In this document: in pieces, positions 11,877 to 23,500 of the stretch | Numbering within the stretch: position 1 is the first letter of the stretch | Layout of the letters: each line of letters starts with the position of its first letter | Assembly (NCBI RefSeq): GCF_040939455.1 | Contig: NC_134113.1 | Span: 10,092,501 to 10,156,500 of the forward strand | Length of the DNA stretch: 64,000 bases | Direction of reading: 5' to 3' | Source: Microcebus murinus | Lineage: Eukaryota; Chordata; Mammalia; Primates; Cheirogaleidae | Translations under genes and position numbers: made by a program | Notes under the pieces: model-generated | Databases searched by the model: none | What the model was told of the DNA's origin: nothing | What the model saw: only the letters and a program-made list of their open reading frames with translations

Positions 11877-12185
11877 TTTCTTTTCTTTTTTTTTTTTTTT
11901 GGAGACAGGGTCTTACTCTGTCACCCTAGGCTGGAGTGCAGTGGCGCGATCGTCATAGCTCACTGCAGCCTTGAACTCCTGGGCTCCAGAAATCCTCCTG
12001 CCTCAGCCTCCCAAGTTGTTAGGACTATAGGCACACACAGCACACCTGGCTAGTTTTCTTATTTTTAGTAGAGATGGGGCCTCACATGTTTCCCAAGCTG
12101 GTCTAGAACACCTGGCCTCAAGCAATCATTCCACCTCAGCTCTCCAAAATGCTATGATTACTGGTATGAGCCACCATGCCTAGCT
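11877..12185 (-). mobile_element. AluJ-type Alu
   Basis: Minus-strand Alu dimer with gagacagggtcttactctgt and agtgcagtggcgcgatcgtc. It lacks the lemur-type linker and is strongly diverged at its 5' end (gagccaccatgcctagc), which fits the older AluJ age class. Confidence 0.85.
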
Positions 12186-12440
12186 GAAATCCTGTCTTAA
12201 AATGGGCTACAGTGTCCTACAGGCTGACCCCCAATGTCCCTTCAACCTCATTGCCTACTACATTCCCACTTGCTCACTGTACTCCACAATAGCCTCCTTG
12301 CTTTTCCTGAAACAAGCCAGGCCCTACCCCAGGGCCTTTGCTCTTGCTGTTGCTTCCATCTGGAACACTCTTTCCCAGGTCATCCACAGAGCTCACTCCG
12401 TCGCCTCTTTCAGGTCTTTACTTAAATGTCTCCCTTTTCA

Positions 12441-12780
12441 GGCCAGGCGCTGTGGCTCACGCCTGTAATCCTAGCTCTTGGGAGGCCGAGGCGGGCGGAT
12501 TGCTCAAGGTCAGGAGTTCGAAACCAGCCTGAGCAAGAGCGAGACCCCGTCTCTACTATAAATAGAAAGAAATTAATTGGCCAACTGATATATATATATA
12601 AAAAAAAAAAATTAGCCGGGCATGGTGGCGCATGCCTGTAGTCCCAGCTACCCGGGAGGCTGAGGCAGAAGGATCACTCGAGCCCAGGAGTTTGAGGTTG
12701 CTGTGAGCTAGGCTGACGCCACGGCACTCACTCTAGCCTGGGCAACAAAGCGAGACTCTGTCTCAAAAAAAAAAAAAAAA
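12441..12780 (+). mobile_element. Strepsirrhine Alu with exact target duplication
   Basis: Plus-strand Alu from ggccaggcgctgtggctcac to a poly-A tail, with the linker aattaattggccaac then (TA)n. Exact 17-base duplication aaatgtctcccttttca at 12,424-12,440 and 12,781-12,797. Confidence 0.95.
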
Positions 12781-12837
12781 AAATGTCTCCCTTTTCAATG
12801 AAGCTTTTCCTGGCCACTGTATTTAAAACTGCAATCC

Positions 12838-12901
12838 CTTGGGGCATATGTAACCTAAACATTTTTACCTGGTAATATGCTGAAATAAAAAAAAAAGAAA
12901 A
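12838..12901 (+). mobile_element. Severely 5'-truncated L1 insertion
   Basis: A 64-base insert that reads like an L1 3' terminus (catatgtaacctaaacattt, taatatgctgaaataaa) and ends in an A-rich tail. It is framed by an exact duplication ttaaaactgcaatcc at 12,823-12,837 and 12,902-12,916. A tail plus target duplication is the mark of L1 target-primed retrotransposition. Confidence 0.85.
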
Positions 12902-12979
12902 TTAAAACTGCAATCCTTCCTCTCTGCTTTTACTCCATAACATTTATCACCTTCTAACATACTATATACTTTCACCAAC

Positions 12980-13315
<336 letters not shown>

Positions 13316-13352
13316 TCACTTTCCCCAATTTTTTAATTATAAAAGTATTCTA

Positions 13353-13637
13353 GCTGGGCACAGTGGCTCACACCTGTAATCCCAGTACTTTGGGAGGCTG
13401 AGGCAGAAGGATCACTGAGGCCAGGAGTTCAAGATCAGCCTGGGCAACATAGCGAGATTTAAAAAATTTAAAATTAGCTGGATGTGGTTGTGCATACCTG
13501 TACTCTCAGCTATTTGAGAGGCAGGCTGAAGCAGGAGGATTGCTTGAGGCCAGGGATTTGAGGTTGCAGTGTGCTATGATGATGTCACTGCACTCTAGTC
13601 TGGGCGACACAGAGAGAGTCTGTGTTAAAAAAAAAAT
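13353..13637 (+). mobile_element. AluJ-type Alu
   Basis: Plus-strand Alu beginning agctgggcacagtggctcac and ending gacacagagagagtctgtg with a short A tail. Marked divergence and the absence of the lemur linker suggest AluJ age. Confidence 0.8.
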
Positions 13638-13964
13638 TCAGACACACAGACGATGGAAGGACGAGTGCAAGTGCACTCACAGACATAGCCCCAGGTGCCA
13701 CACTTAAAGTGTTCTGAAAGTAAGATGCCGACATCATTCATGACACTTCATCCAAAGACTTTAGCAAAACACTGCTGTTTTATTTCTCTGTCTTGTTTAT
13801 CGTCTGTCTTTCCCTACTAGAAAGTGAGCACCACTACGGCAGGGACTTTTGTTTATTTTGTTTACTGTGGTTTCCTCAACACCAAGAACTTTGCTTGGCA
13901 CATAATGCGTCCTCCTACAGCTTGGGGAAGAAAAAGACAAGACAGGTCCTGATTCTGGTTCTGC

Positions 13965-14105
13965 CTCTCACTGACATGCAACTCTGAGGATCATTTGAAC
14001 TTGTGAAACCTCAGTTTCTTCATCTACAAAATGGACACAATAGTATTACTTCCCAGGATTGCCGTGAGGAGCAAAACAGTAAGAGGTATAACATTGCATT
14101 GTTAG
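13965..14105 (+). repeat. MIR
   Basis: Contains aacctcagtttcttcatcta, caaaatggacacaatagtat and 'gccgtgaggagcaaaac', the MIR core followed by its downstream segment. Confidence 0.6.
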
Positions 14106-15224
14106 CACATTCATTAGTTAAATTTCCATCTAACTTTTTGAAGGAGGGAACTTGATCTAGTCTGACCCTCTGTGCTCTGGGCTCCTAGGGGGCAGCTGCC
14201 CTGCTCCGTGATGATTTTGTAGCTGTAGAGCCCAGCACAGCCCCTCAAGAGAAGTTCTTTGACTTGCACTGCTAGCACCTCCAACGCCAAATCCAGTGGA
14301 AGCCCAGCAGAGCCCACTCCCCTGTGCCTACTTGCCCTGTCTCTTTATATTTCTTGCTCATTCAATGCTACCTAATAGTCCCCTATGGTCCATCTCTTGC
14401 TTTATCCACTCATTAAACAGTTTCCACTAGAAATACCTAGGGAAGGGATACTCAGCTTCATCAGATACTGAGATTCTATTTTATAGATTTCTTTCTAGGG
14501 TCTTTGAGTGTTTCCGATAACACTCCCTTGATCCAGCCTCCCTTGGCCTTTTCTGCATTTTTGATTTGCTTGTGTGTCTGTTTGCAAACTTGCCTGGCAG
14601 ATCCATCTTGAACATAGGGCTGGGTGTTTGCTGAAGAATGGGACTCTTCATGTTGCATTTTTCTTGGGAAAGATTGGTAGTGGGTGGAATGCCTGGCCTT
14701 TTGCAAGCTCTCTGATAACCATTGCCCTAACTTCATTTATTTGCTGTGTGGAGGGCAAGATATTTTTATTGAGAATTCTGAGTCTTCATTTCTTTTTCTC
14801 AGCTTCAAGCTGAAACTCTGCAGCAAATTTTAAATCTTAGTTTAAGGGAACAAATTTCCTTAACTGTAAAAAGGGGACAACCCAGAGATGATACCAGTGA
14901 AGTCACTTTGTAGCTGTACAAATATTAGTTACTATAGTTAGTTTTATTAACTTGTGTGGATTCTTATCTAAATCTTGCATGGGTTTCATTGCTTGCACCC
15001 AGTCTGGACACTGGTGACTTTGGATGGACAGAGGACGAGTAGCACCAGCAATTACACTTCTCATGTAGAGAGTGAGCAGTTCTGTGGATTCATCCAGCCC
15101 TAGGGTTTGGGGGTTATTAGAAACAGAAAAGATCTAACTAAGCCAGTGGGCTGGAGAGGGGAAATGACCTGCTCAGTCAAAAGCAGATGTGTTGCTAATA
15201 CCCAGCCTCCTGGCTACTCTGCAA
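14106..15224. other. Intergenic stretch, nothing recognised
   Basis: Moderately AT-rich non-coding sequence. It contains only short frames with no family resemblance. Confidence 0.4.
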
Positions 15225-15395
15225 CATACCTCATTATTGGCATTAACTGCCATTTATTGAAATGCCACTATGTGCAGGTATGGGGACTAATTTACCTCTA
15301 GTCATCACAACCACCCTGTGGGGGTGTGGGGGTATGTCCACTTCTCTGATGAAGGGTCTGAGGCTCACAGAGACACTCATCCAAGCTACTACTAA
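15225..15395 (-). repeat. MIR
   Basis: Antisense MIR landmarks are present: ttattgaaatgccactatgt, gtcatcacaaccaccctgtg and 'ggtctgaggctcacagagac'. Confidence 0.6.
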
Positions 15396-15769
15396 AAGTA
15401 CCAAGGGTATTTCCTGAGATTGGCTTGGGGTCGAATTGCCAGACAACAACAAATAATTTTTTATCACTATAGTATACTTAGTATGATTTTACTGTGTAAG
15501 CAACAATTTGCTGGTTGTTTAGCTGAAATTTAAATTTAACTGGACACCCTATATTTTTATTTGCTATATCTGGCAACCCTAGCTTGGGGGTATCTGGCAA
15601 AATCAAAGCAAGTTCCTCCCCGTTATGCACTATGCCTTTGTTGGCTTTATTTTTAGCTTTAGGAACAGTCATCAACTGTAAGTTCACAGTCCAAGCCTCT
15701 GACCGCTTTAGTAAGAGGTTGAACTCGGGTGATACTCCTGCCCCTCAACAACATGTCTGCCAACGAGCC

Positions 15770-15781
15770 GTCACGTGGCCC
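15770..15781. promoter_or_regulatory. E-box GTCACGTGGCCC, copy 1
   Basis: The 12-mer GTCACGTGGCCC contains the CACGTG palindrome at 15,772-15,777. This is the USF/MAX/TFE type and resembles the TFEB 'CLEAR' motif. It recurs exactly at 16,001. Binding is inferred. Confidence 0.55.
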
Positions 15782-15880
15782 TTCCGCCCCGCACAGACAT
15801 GGCCGCCCCCCGCCCGTGAGGATTGGCTGCCGCCAAAAGCCCATCCTCCTGGGCTACAGGAGCCCCTGCCTTCGAGCAGT

Positions 15881-15895
15881 TATAAAAGATGGCGG
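15881..15895 (+). promoter_or_regulatory. TATA-like box fused to a YY1-like site
   Basis: TATAAAA at 15,881-15,887 overlaps AAGATGGCGG at 15,886-15,895, a close match to the YY1 core AAGATGGCGGC. If the TATA element is used, transcription would start near 15,910-15,915. If the YY1-type initiator is used, it would start close to 15,890. Function is not shown. Confidence 0.5.
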
Positions 15896-16000
15896 AGCCC
15901 CGCCCCCCGCCCGTCCTCGCGCGCAGCGCTCGCAGCGTGGGGGCGGGGCCGTAGCGGCGGCCTAGGGCTCCGGTGATTGGCGGAGAGTGCCGGCGGGGCT

Positions 16001-16012
16001 GTCACGTGGCCC
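16001..16012. promoter_or_regulatory. E-box GTCACGTGGCCC, copy 2
   Basis: Exact repeat of the 12-mer at 15,770, with CACGTG at 16,003-16,008. It probably lies within the first exon. A lone palindrome would be unremarkable. The repeat of the flanking bases makes it notable. Confidence 0.55.
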
Positions 16013-16028
16013 GGCGCTCGTTTGTTTG

Positions 16029-16045
16029 CGGAAGTAGGAGGAAGT
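16029..16045 (+). promoter_or_regulatory. Tandem ETS sites
   Basis: CGGAAGT at 16,029-16,035 and GGAAGT at 16,040-16,045 are spaced like paired ETS/GABP sites close to a start site. Confidence 0.45.
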
Positions 16046-17685
16046 AGAAGTGCTGAGTAAGCCGAGGTGAGTGACCTCGCAGGGGGCTCGGGGCCTGGGA
16101 TCCCTTCCCAAACCTCCTCGGCGCCCCAGACTCCGATCTCTTCACCCGGACCCTCCTTTGGACCTTCCTTGTGCCTCCGATTCTGCAGCATGTCCTCCAC
16201 TGATCCTTGTGTATCCCTGAGTGCCACCAGTGTCCATCCTTTGATCCCACGGCACCCCCAACTCCCATCCGGTGACCGCTCTCCGCTTCGACCCTGGGTC
16301 CCTCCTCACTACCCCAGTCCCCTCCGTGTGTCTTGTCAGTATCCCTAAGTTCTGAGAACCACTTTCTCCCGTTCCGCCAGCTCTGCCTCTTAGTGCCCCA
16401 GCTTTCACTCTGGGGCCCACTGGTTGTCCCCAGCTGCTTTCCTGTGCTCTTCGCAGTGTTCCCGATTTTCCGCCTCAGATTTCCCCCTTGATTCCCCACT
16501 TCATCTCCGTCTCTCTTCTGCATTCTTCCTTTTGTGGCCTCTGTGTCCCCAATTCTAACTCCCTGCTTCTCCCGCCTTCTCCTCTCCTCTCTCAAGTGCC
16601 TCCAGATTTCATCTAGACCTGCCCCCTGTATGCTCCCTCAGCCTAGTCACCCCAGAGTCTCCCAACCCCCAATCCTGTGTCCACCTCCTGCTCCCACAGA
16701 TGATCTGGAAGCTGATGACAGGGAGCCTGTGACCCGGGTGACCATGTGACTTGGCCAAGGGCAAGCCTGTGGGTGTGGGACAGGGATGGCACAGGGCTCA
16801 GTGATCTGTGCCCATATTTTTAATGGGCTACTCACGTGACCCCAAACAAATACCTTCCCTTCCCCTGAGCTTCTGGGTCTTTCCCTCACCTGCCTCCTAC
16901 CCACCCAACAGGATGTCAGGCAGGTTTGGTTTGGCAACATTGACACTCCACCCTTGTGCTGAATGCAGTGTTTTTGTTATTGTCTCTGCCTTAAAATGTT
17001 CCTGGAGTTTGGAGGCTATTTTCTGCCCAAGTCTCAGTTTCCTCATCTGTGACAGGGGGACTGTATTTCTTGCCCTCATAAGGCTGCCATGAGGTTCAAA
17101 ATTTTAATGAGAAAATGTAAAAGGCAAAGCTTTGTAACCAATATGGCCCTGTAAAAATGAATAATTTTGCTGTTGTGTCATAGGCAGGATGGCAAAGGAA
17201 TGGAAAGGGAAAGAGATAGAATGAGACCACAGGAGAGAAAGATAAGCACGAGGGACATTGTCTTTCATTTATCATTTGGCAGTGTTTATTAATCACTAGA
17301 TGAGTCAGGCTTTTTATATATGTTATCTTTACCATTCATTCAGTCATCATTTATTCAACAATTATCAATTGACTGATGTTCTAGGCTACCCTTGATGTAG
17401 CCAATGTTTTTCACATTTAACATGAGGAAGAGAAGGCGTGGGAGTGGCCTGAGATCACACGTATGAGGTTGGAGCTGGAATCCGAATATGGTACCGTGAG
17501 GCACCAGAGCCTGTGTGATCGCCCTGCTGTGTAAGGTTTGCTACTGTTGTCTCAGTGCCCAGGGCATTTTTTCTCCCTTCCATGGGTTGCTTTTTTGTTG
17601 GATGACAGTATCCCCAAAAGGGAATTTCCTTCTCACTCAGCACGGTGACATCACCAAGAGATAGAGAAAGGAGGAGTTTAAATGC

Positions 17686-17688
<3 letters not shown>

Positions 17689-17720
<32 letters not shown>
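17689..17720. repeat. (GT)n microsatellite
   Basis: About 15 GT units in intron 1, likely length-polymorphic. Confidence 0.95.
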
Positions 17721-17723
<3 letters not shown>

Positions 17724-17859
17724 GGGTTAGTGGGTAGGCAATGGCTGTAGTGAAGGCTGTGTTATGAGCTTCACTGTGTAGAGGGTGACTCCCTGGGAGA
17801 ACATGATCTGTGTCTTTCGTAGTGGGTTTTCATAGTGCCATGCCTTAAATGCCTCTTCT

Positions 17860-18730
17860 TGTTTTTGTCCATCTTCACTCTGGTGACTTCATCCAGTCTC
17901 GTGGCTTTAAGTATTGTCTCTATTCTGACAACCCCCACTCTAGTTAAGACCTTCCCCAAATGATAGACTCAGATATCTAGTTGTTCATTTAGTCCCTTGA
18001 ACTGAGGTGTTTCAAACTTAAGGTAATTAGAATTGACTTCCTGAAAGTCATTCCCTCCATCCCGTACCCCACCCTCCACTAGAACCTGTCTCTCCCTTCT
18101 CCTTCCCATCTTAGGAGATGGTGGTACTTACTATTCATTCAGGCCGAAGCTGTGAGATTTTCCTTGATGCCTCACCTCACATCCATCCAGAGTGATCTTG
18201 CTAAAATGTTGTCTCCTTGCTCCAAGCCCTGCAATGGCTTTTCCTCTCATTGCATGTGTCTGGCTCCCTGTGACCTCTTTAATCTCACTGACTTTCTTGC
18301 TGTTCCTGGAACTCACCAGGTATGCTCCAGCCCGAGGGCCTTTGCACTTGCACTTTCCTCTCCTTGGAAGGCTCTTCACCTAGATATCCATATGACTTTT
18401 GACCTCTCTTCCTTCAGGTATTTAAGGTCAAGTTCTTGGTGAGGACTTCCCTGGTCAAACAATCTAAAATTTCAGTCTCCACCTCAACACTTCCTATCCC
18501 TCTTTTCTGGTTTACTTTTCTCCTCAGCAGTTAACTAGCATCTAAAATCTTTGTGTGTGTGTGTGTGTGTGTGTCTAGTCTATTTATCTTCTTTATTATT
18601 TATAGCCCTCTAAAATATCAATTCCAGCAGGGCAGGAGGGATTTTGTCTGTTTTATTTGCTATTATATCCTCAGCAGTTAGAACAATGCCTGCCACAATA
18701 TGTCCTCAATAAATATTTGTGGGGTGAATC
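17860..18730 (+). repeat. L2 LINE fragment
   Basis: Successive L2 blocks occur in consensus order: gacttcatccagtctcgtgg, gggcctttgcacttgcac, ggaaggctcttcacctagat, gaggacttccctggtcaa, cagcagggcaggagggattt and a 'cctcaataaatatttgtgg' end. A (GT)n run interrupts it near 18,552-18,574. Confidence 0.75.
18552..18574. repeat. (GT)n microsatellite
   Basis: About 11 GT units inside an L2 fragment. Confidence 0.9.
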
Positions 18731-19059
18731 ATAAAATGGGCCACCCTGTTCCATGTCACTGGCCCAAGGCTCTCCTAGTCCCCACGCCTCCTGCCCTTGG
18801 GAACTCCAGCAGCGGTTCTGGGGCAGTTCGCTTCTGGGGAGGTCCAGCCAAGCAGAGTGAATGAAAGAGACACTTTTTTCTTTTGTGAAAGAACATTTTG
18901 CTCGGGCTTGTGTGAATAGCAGCACATTTTGAGCTGAGGGCCTTAGCCTTTCGAGTAGAAAACACTGAAAATCCACCCTCACTCAGCCATTCCCATTCCG
19001 ACTTCTGAAGGCAGTTTGCAGACTAAGAGCGGGGGCACCGGATTCCCCCCAGCTGGGCT

Positions 19060-19210
19060 CAGATGCTGGCAAATTATATAATCTTGTGCCCCAGTTCCTG
19101 TGCATAATACGGGTCATACTAGCCCTCTACAGGTGTCGTGAGGATTAAGTGTGGCTGTTCACCTCAGACACTGGCGAGGCAGCTGGCGCTTGGTGGGTGC
19201 TGCATGAAGG
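19060..19210 (+). repeat. MIR
   Basis: It holds ctgggctcagatgctggcaa, gccccagttcctgtgcataa and 'ggtgtcgtgaggattaagtg', in MIR plus order. Confidence 0.55.
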
Positions 19211-21289
19211 TGGCAGCGCTGTTGGGTGAAGGGTGATGGGAGCGAGACCTTTCCCGTTCCTCACTCGCTTGAGAAAGAGTTTGGAGGGAGCTAGGGGTCA
19301 GAGTGAACATTTTGAGGGACGTTTTGGGGGGAGGCAGCCTTGGCGGTCCAGAGGCTCACATGAAAGCTAATGACCGACACCTGATGTGACCCCTACTTTT
19401 TATTCAGTGTTTGTTTACACACCAATTGAGCACCTGCTGTGTGGTGGGCCCTTTGCCCGGTGCCGCTGGGGAGTCAGAGGAAAGAGGCATGCATCTAGCC
19501 CGCAGGCCAGAGCCCCGTGTCCTCTTTCTGGGCCTTGATCTCCCCATATGCCCAACAGGGATAATGATGGCACCTTCCCTGTTTCCTTGTGAGCTTGGAG
19601 GCAGCTAACAGGCGTGAAGACCCTTTGCCAGCCATGAAGCGAGTGACCCTGTGAGAGGCCGGGGGCCAGCGTGTGGTGCCTGCGTGCGTGTGTGTGCGCA
19701 CGTGCCAGGCGGCGAGAGCCACGGGAAGGAAGTCAGGGCAGGCCTGGCGCTCTGGACAGACCCTGCATTCTCAGCCTGCTCTGTCATGATGGGGTGGGAG
19801 GAGGTGTCGGCTGCTCAGGAGGGTGTCACTGTCCTGCTGCCAGGACTGTCCAGGATTGTTCCAATCATGGGACATCCTGTCAGCCCAGGCTCGTGAGGCC
19901 CGAGTTCCACCTCGGGCAGTTCTGTGTGTGTGCCTAGAATCCCCCACGTGGCCAGTCCTGTGAGGTCTGCTTCCTGGCCCGCTGCCTGTGGGCTCCTGTC
20001 ACGCACCTCCTGGGCAGCTGTCCTGCTTCTCTGACCTCAGCTTAGTGAAGAAGGAAGCAGAGGGCTTGAAGAGTTTTTCCTGTTTGAAATAGGAATGAGC
20101 TCAGCTTAAGCCCCTTGATGGTATGTAGAGCAGAACTTTCCAGACCAAAGGGGAGGGATCGGTCCTGGGGAGGGACTGGCCCCAGCACTTAGTGCCACCC
20201 CTGGAGCACAGTTGGTGCTGGATAAAGGCTCTCCTGGTGCAGGAGTGAACCCCTTGGGCACAGTTGGCAATTGGTTGGGTGTGAGCACAGCAGTTCTGTC
20301 ATGGAGAAGGGCCTGGAAGCTCAGAGGGGGTGGGGAGTAGGGTGTGTGGTCGCCAGTATCACATGCAAGGGAATAAGGGTGTGTGGGGGCTGCCTCAGAG
20401 GTGCCAGGCCCTGTGGGCTCATAGGTGGTTCATTCATTTGTTCGCACCCATTCATTTACCAAACATTTATTAAATACCCCCTGTGAGTGAGGAACAGCAT
20501 GCTGGGTGCTTGGAGAAACAAACCAAGTGGGGAGGTGGGCAACCCAAGGCACAGACCTATCATCATTCTCCCAGGGCAGGTGCTCTGGGCCTGCGTGGGG
20601 GGTGTGGGTGCCAAGGCGCAGGGGCATGCACACCTGGGCTGAGAGGACGGAGGGCAGGCTTGATCTTTGGAGGAGGTGGCACCTGCACTGAGTCTTGAAG
20701 GACAAGAAGGAATTTACTCATTTGTCTAAATGTCCCTTACTGAGCACATGCTCTGAGATAGGCTGAGGACGTGGGGAGTGCGGTCTAAACCACGGGAGCC
20801 GTGTGTAGGTACGCAGAGGTACACTGAGGCAGGATCGATGGTATGGCGTGGCTGGAGCAGTAGTGCAGTCTGGGCTGTGATGGGGCTCCCCTGTTTGGGG
20901 GCAGTAGGGCGATGCTGCAGTTCCATCTGCATCCCGTGGTGGGGACAGAGGGGTGTGAGGCTGGCTCGGATGTGACCCTGGTCACAGTGGGTATGTGCAG
21001 AAACGACTACAGGGCAGGCCAGTGGTGATGGGGGGGGAGGTCACAGGAGTGACAGGTCCTGTGCTCTGAGCATTCAGAGGGGTGGCTGGGCCCTAAAGGA
21101 CAATCCGAGGCTCCAGCAGGAATCAGAGAGGACAAAAACACAGGTCCCTGTCACTCTGGAAGAGCAGTTTTCACACAAACCAGCCAAAGGGGAGGAGGGG
21201 GAGGGAAGACTGCCCCCTGCCTGGCTACTTTGGCAGGTGAGCAACCGCCAGAGAGCAAGGACAGTTGCTGTCTTGCCCCACACCTGCCT

Positions 21290-21535
21290 GGGGTCGTTCA
21301 GAGAATTCCTGGCTGGCCCTGGCCGAGGAGGAACCAGATGTTTGGGGCTGATTCTCCCTGCCCGCCTGCCTACTGGCTCCCTGACCTCTACTGCGCTTCT
21401 TCCCGAGCCTGGCTCCTTGCCAAACTCCAGTTTTTCCTTCAAAGTTCAGCTCAAGAGTTGTCTCCTCCAGCTGTCCTTGCCCCGAGGGACTATGCATTCT
21501 TTGACACAGGCTGGGCTTAAGTCCCTCCATGACTT
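21290..21535 (+). repeat. L2 fragment, degenerate
   Basis: The stretch ttcaaagttcagctcaagag followed by 'ttgtctcctccagctgtccttgcccc' recalls the L2 3' coding region. The long frames here are not supported as genes. Confidence 0.35.
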
Positions 21536-21769
21536 CATTTTATGGACCCAGAAGGCTACTTCTAGGGAACTCTACCTGTTGGTTCCAATCTCCATTTGGT
21601 CTCAGAGGGTACTTGCCGCCTTCCTGGTTGGCACTGCTTGCTACAAGTGTCCCAGCATGTGGCCCAGGGGTTTTAATTTCCCAGAAACGTTTTCTTGTTT
21701 GTTTGTTTGTTTTTCTTTTTTGGTTGACATCAACACATCCCACTTTAATTTGCTCTTTGAACACGTACA

Positions 21770-21885
21770 GTTTCAGGCCTCTCTGGGCCTCAGTTCCTTT
21801 GTCTGTAAAATGGGGATAATAATACTTACTCTTCCCGCCTCCAGCTCCTGCAGGGGAGCCTCGCGCCCAGCAGGCGCTGTGTAAG
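21770..21885 (+). repeat. MIR
   Basis: The part gggcctcagttcctttgtct, then gtaaaatggggataataata, is a well-preserved MIR core. Confidence 0.6.
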
Positions 21886-23059
21886 TCTTCCCTGCACAAC
21901 CAGGCCTTGCGGGGGGACTGGTGAGCAGAGAGAGGAAGAGAAAGGCCAAAAATACCTGGCCTCTCTCTAGGGGAGACACACTGGCACCTGGAACTTGCCT
22001 GGCGCAGACAGGCAGAATTGTCACTGGCAGCCCTCACCACCAAAGGTCTTGGGTGTGTGTCTTTCTGCTGGTGGCGTTTGAGAGAGCTGCCTTTTGCAGC
22101 CCGAGCTTAGGGTCTGGTTGCAGCAGGGAGTGGGCCCAGGTGAGGAGCGGGAGGGGCCTGCCGTCGGTAGGTAAAGCAGGTGTCTACCCCGTGGGATGGT
22201 CAAGGGGTGGGAAACTGTGAGAGCGGAGGGGAGGGCGGAGGTGAGGCGTGACGGGGGTGGGAGCTTGCCCCGGCGTCCCCTCCCGCAGCTGTGCCGGGAA
22301 GAGCCTGGGCCCTGGGGTCCGGTGTGGCGGAGGATAGAAGGGCGCACACGTGAGCATGTTCTCCCACTTGTGCCTTCCTGGTTGGCAGTGCCTCGAGTGT
22401 TCCAGGATGTGGCCTGGTGGTTTCAATTTCCTTTCTTCCACCTAGTGATAACAATGGCCACTGTTTGTGTGCCCACGGTCAGCCAGCGTCGCAACCCTTT
22501 CCCCGCCTTGCGTCATTTCATCCTCACGCCCCTCCTGGAAGGCTGGAAGCCGGCCAGGTCTGTCCTTTCTGTGGCCGCGCTGTCATACCTGTGCTGCGAC
22601 ACTCAGGAAGGGTCTCTCCTCTGGGGTCAGGGAATCTTTGGGATCCAGCTGCACCTCATAGTGACCTTCTCCCACCCTGGGCTGGTGGGTGCTGGGCGCT
22701 TCTGACTCCCTGCCCTTCCCAGGAGCCTCTGCAGCTTTTCCTAGACCAGGCCTGGCCCCCTGGGGTCCCCATCTTCCTGGCTACAGCCCCCCTGCGGCCC
22801 ACCCTAGACTGCTACTTTCTTTGAAACTCATAATCACTTTATATGCCATTTGGAAAATAGGAAAAAGAAAAATTGCCATAAACCTAGTACCCTCATCTAT
22901 TCAGTATTTTGCTGTTTTTATCAGTCTTTTTCCCTGTGTATCATATGCACTTAGTTAAATTCTGTTTTAACAAACTTCCTATGTGCCAAGCTTTGGCCTT
23001 GGGGTGAATGTGCGGAGCTGAAAGCAGCTGCCCTTAAGAAGCTCAGACTCTAGACAGCC

Positions 23060-23500
23060 CATCTGGGCTCCAGTGTTCACACCTCCACCTGTTAGCTGTG
23101 TGACCTTGGGCACGTTACTTTACCTCTCTGTTCCTTGTTTTTGGGTTTTTTTGGCCACAAAAGAAACTTTTACTAATATATAGTAATTTCTTACTTTATG
23201 TCTAAATCATCAATATTAAAAAGTTCAACTATTAGAAAGATAATTTAATAATATATTCAATGTTCTTAATATCTATTGCCACAGTGTCCTTTTTAAATTT
23301 TTTGTGTCATGTTTCATGTCTACCTATGTTATAATGTCAAATTCACCAAAACTTTGCTAACATTTATTCTTATTGTTTTAAAATTTACAATAGTGAAAGG
23401 CAAAGTCATGACAAAGAAAAAGTTCCTTGGTTTTCTCCTGTGAAAAGGGGGCAGTGAAGGTAACCGTCTCACAGGGTGGCTGTGGGGGAAACGATGAATT
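23060..23500 (+). repeat. MIR split by an unassigned insert
   Basis: The left part ends at gttactttacctctctgttc and the right part resumes with ttggttttctcctgtgaaaa and gggtggctgtgggggaaac. Between about 23,141 and 23,430 lies an AT-rich insert. The octamer gttccttg occurs at both junctions and could be a short target duplication. The family of the insert is not recognised. Confidence 0.5.

Larger units (their letters stand above)
15912..16066 (+). other. PLA2G6: PLA2G6 exon 1, non-coding (5' end approximate)
   Basis: The 3' boundary is a good donor, gccgag|gtgagtg, after 16,066. No ATG on this stretch opens a long frame. The 5' limit is placed about 25 bases after the TATA-like box and is only an estimate. 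It would splice over about 10.6 kb to the ATG-bearing exon 2. A non-coding first exon is known for human PLA2G6. Confidence 0.55.
15760..16070 (+). promoter_or_regulatory. PLA2G6: CpG-rich promoter of PLA2G6
   Basis: A short C+G- and CpG-rich block, unlike its flanks. It holds GC boxes (ggggcggggcc near 15,939; ccccgccccccgcccg near 15,899), reverse CCAAT boxes (ATTGG at 15,822-15,826 and 15,976-15,980), two CACGTG E-boxes, a TATA-like/YY1-like composite and tandem ETS sites. It ends at a splice donor after 16,066. The gene assignment is inferred from orientation, the lack of any competing gene, and its position about 10.6 kb before the first coding exon, as in human PLA2G6. The start site is not mapped and may be dispersed. 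Confidence 0.75.

Noticed and set aside
16002..16595. Open frame of 197 codons on the minus strand near the promoter
   Set aside because: CpG/GA-rich low-complexity translation. A divergent antisense transcript is possible, but the protein is not supported.
21237..21884. Open frame of 215 codons on the + strand in intron 1
   Set aside because: It overlaps an L2-like segment and a MIR core, so it is transposon-derived chance sequence.
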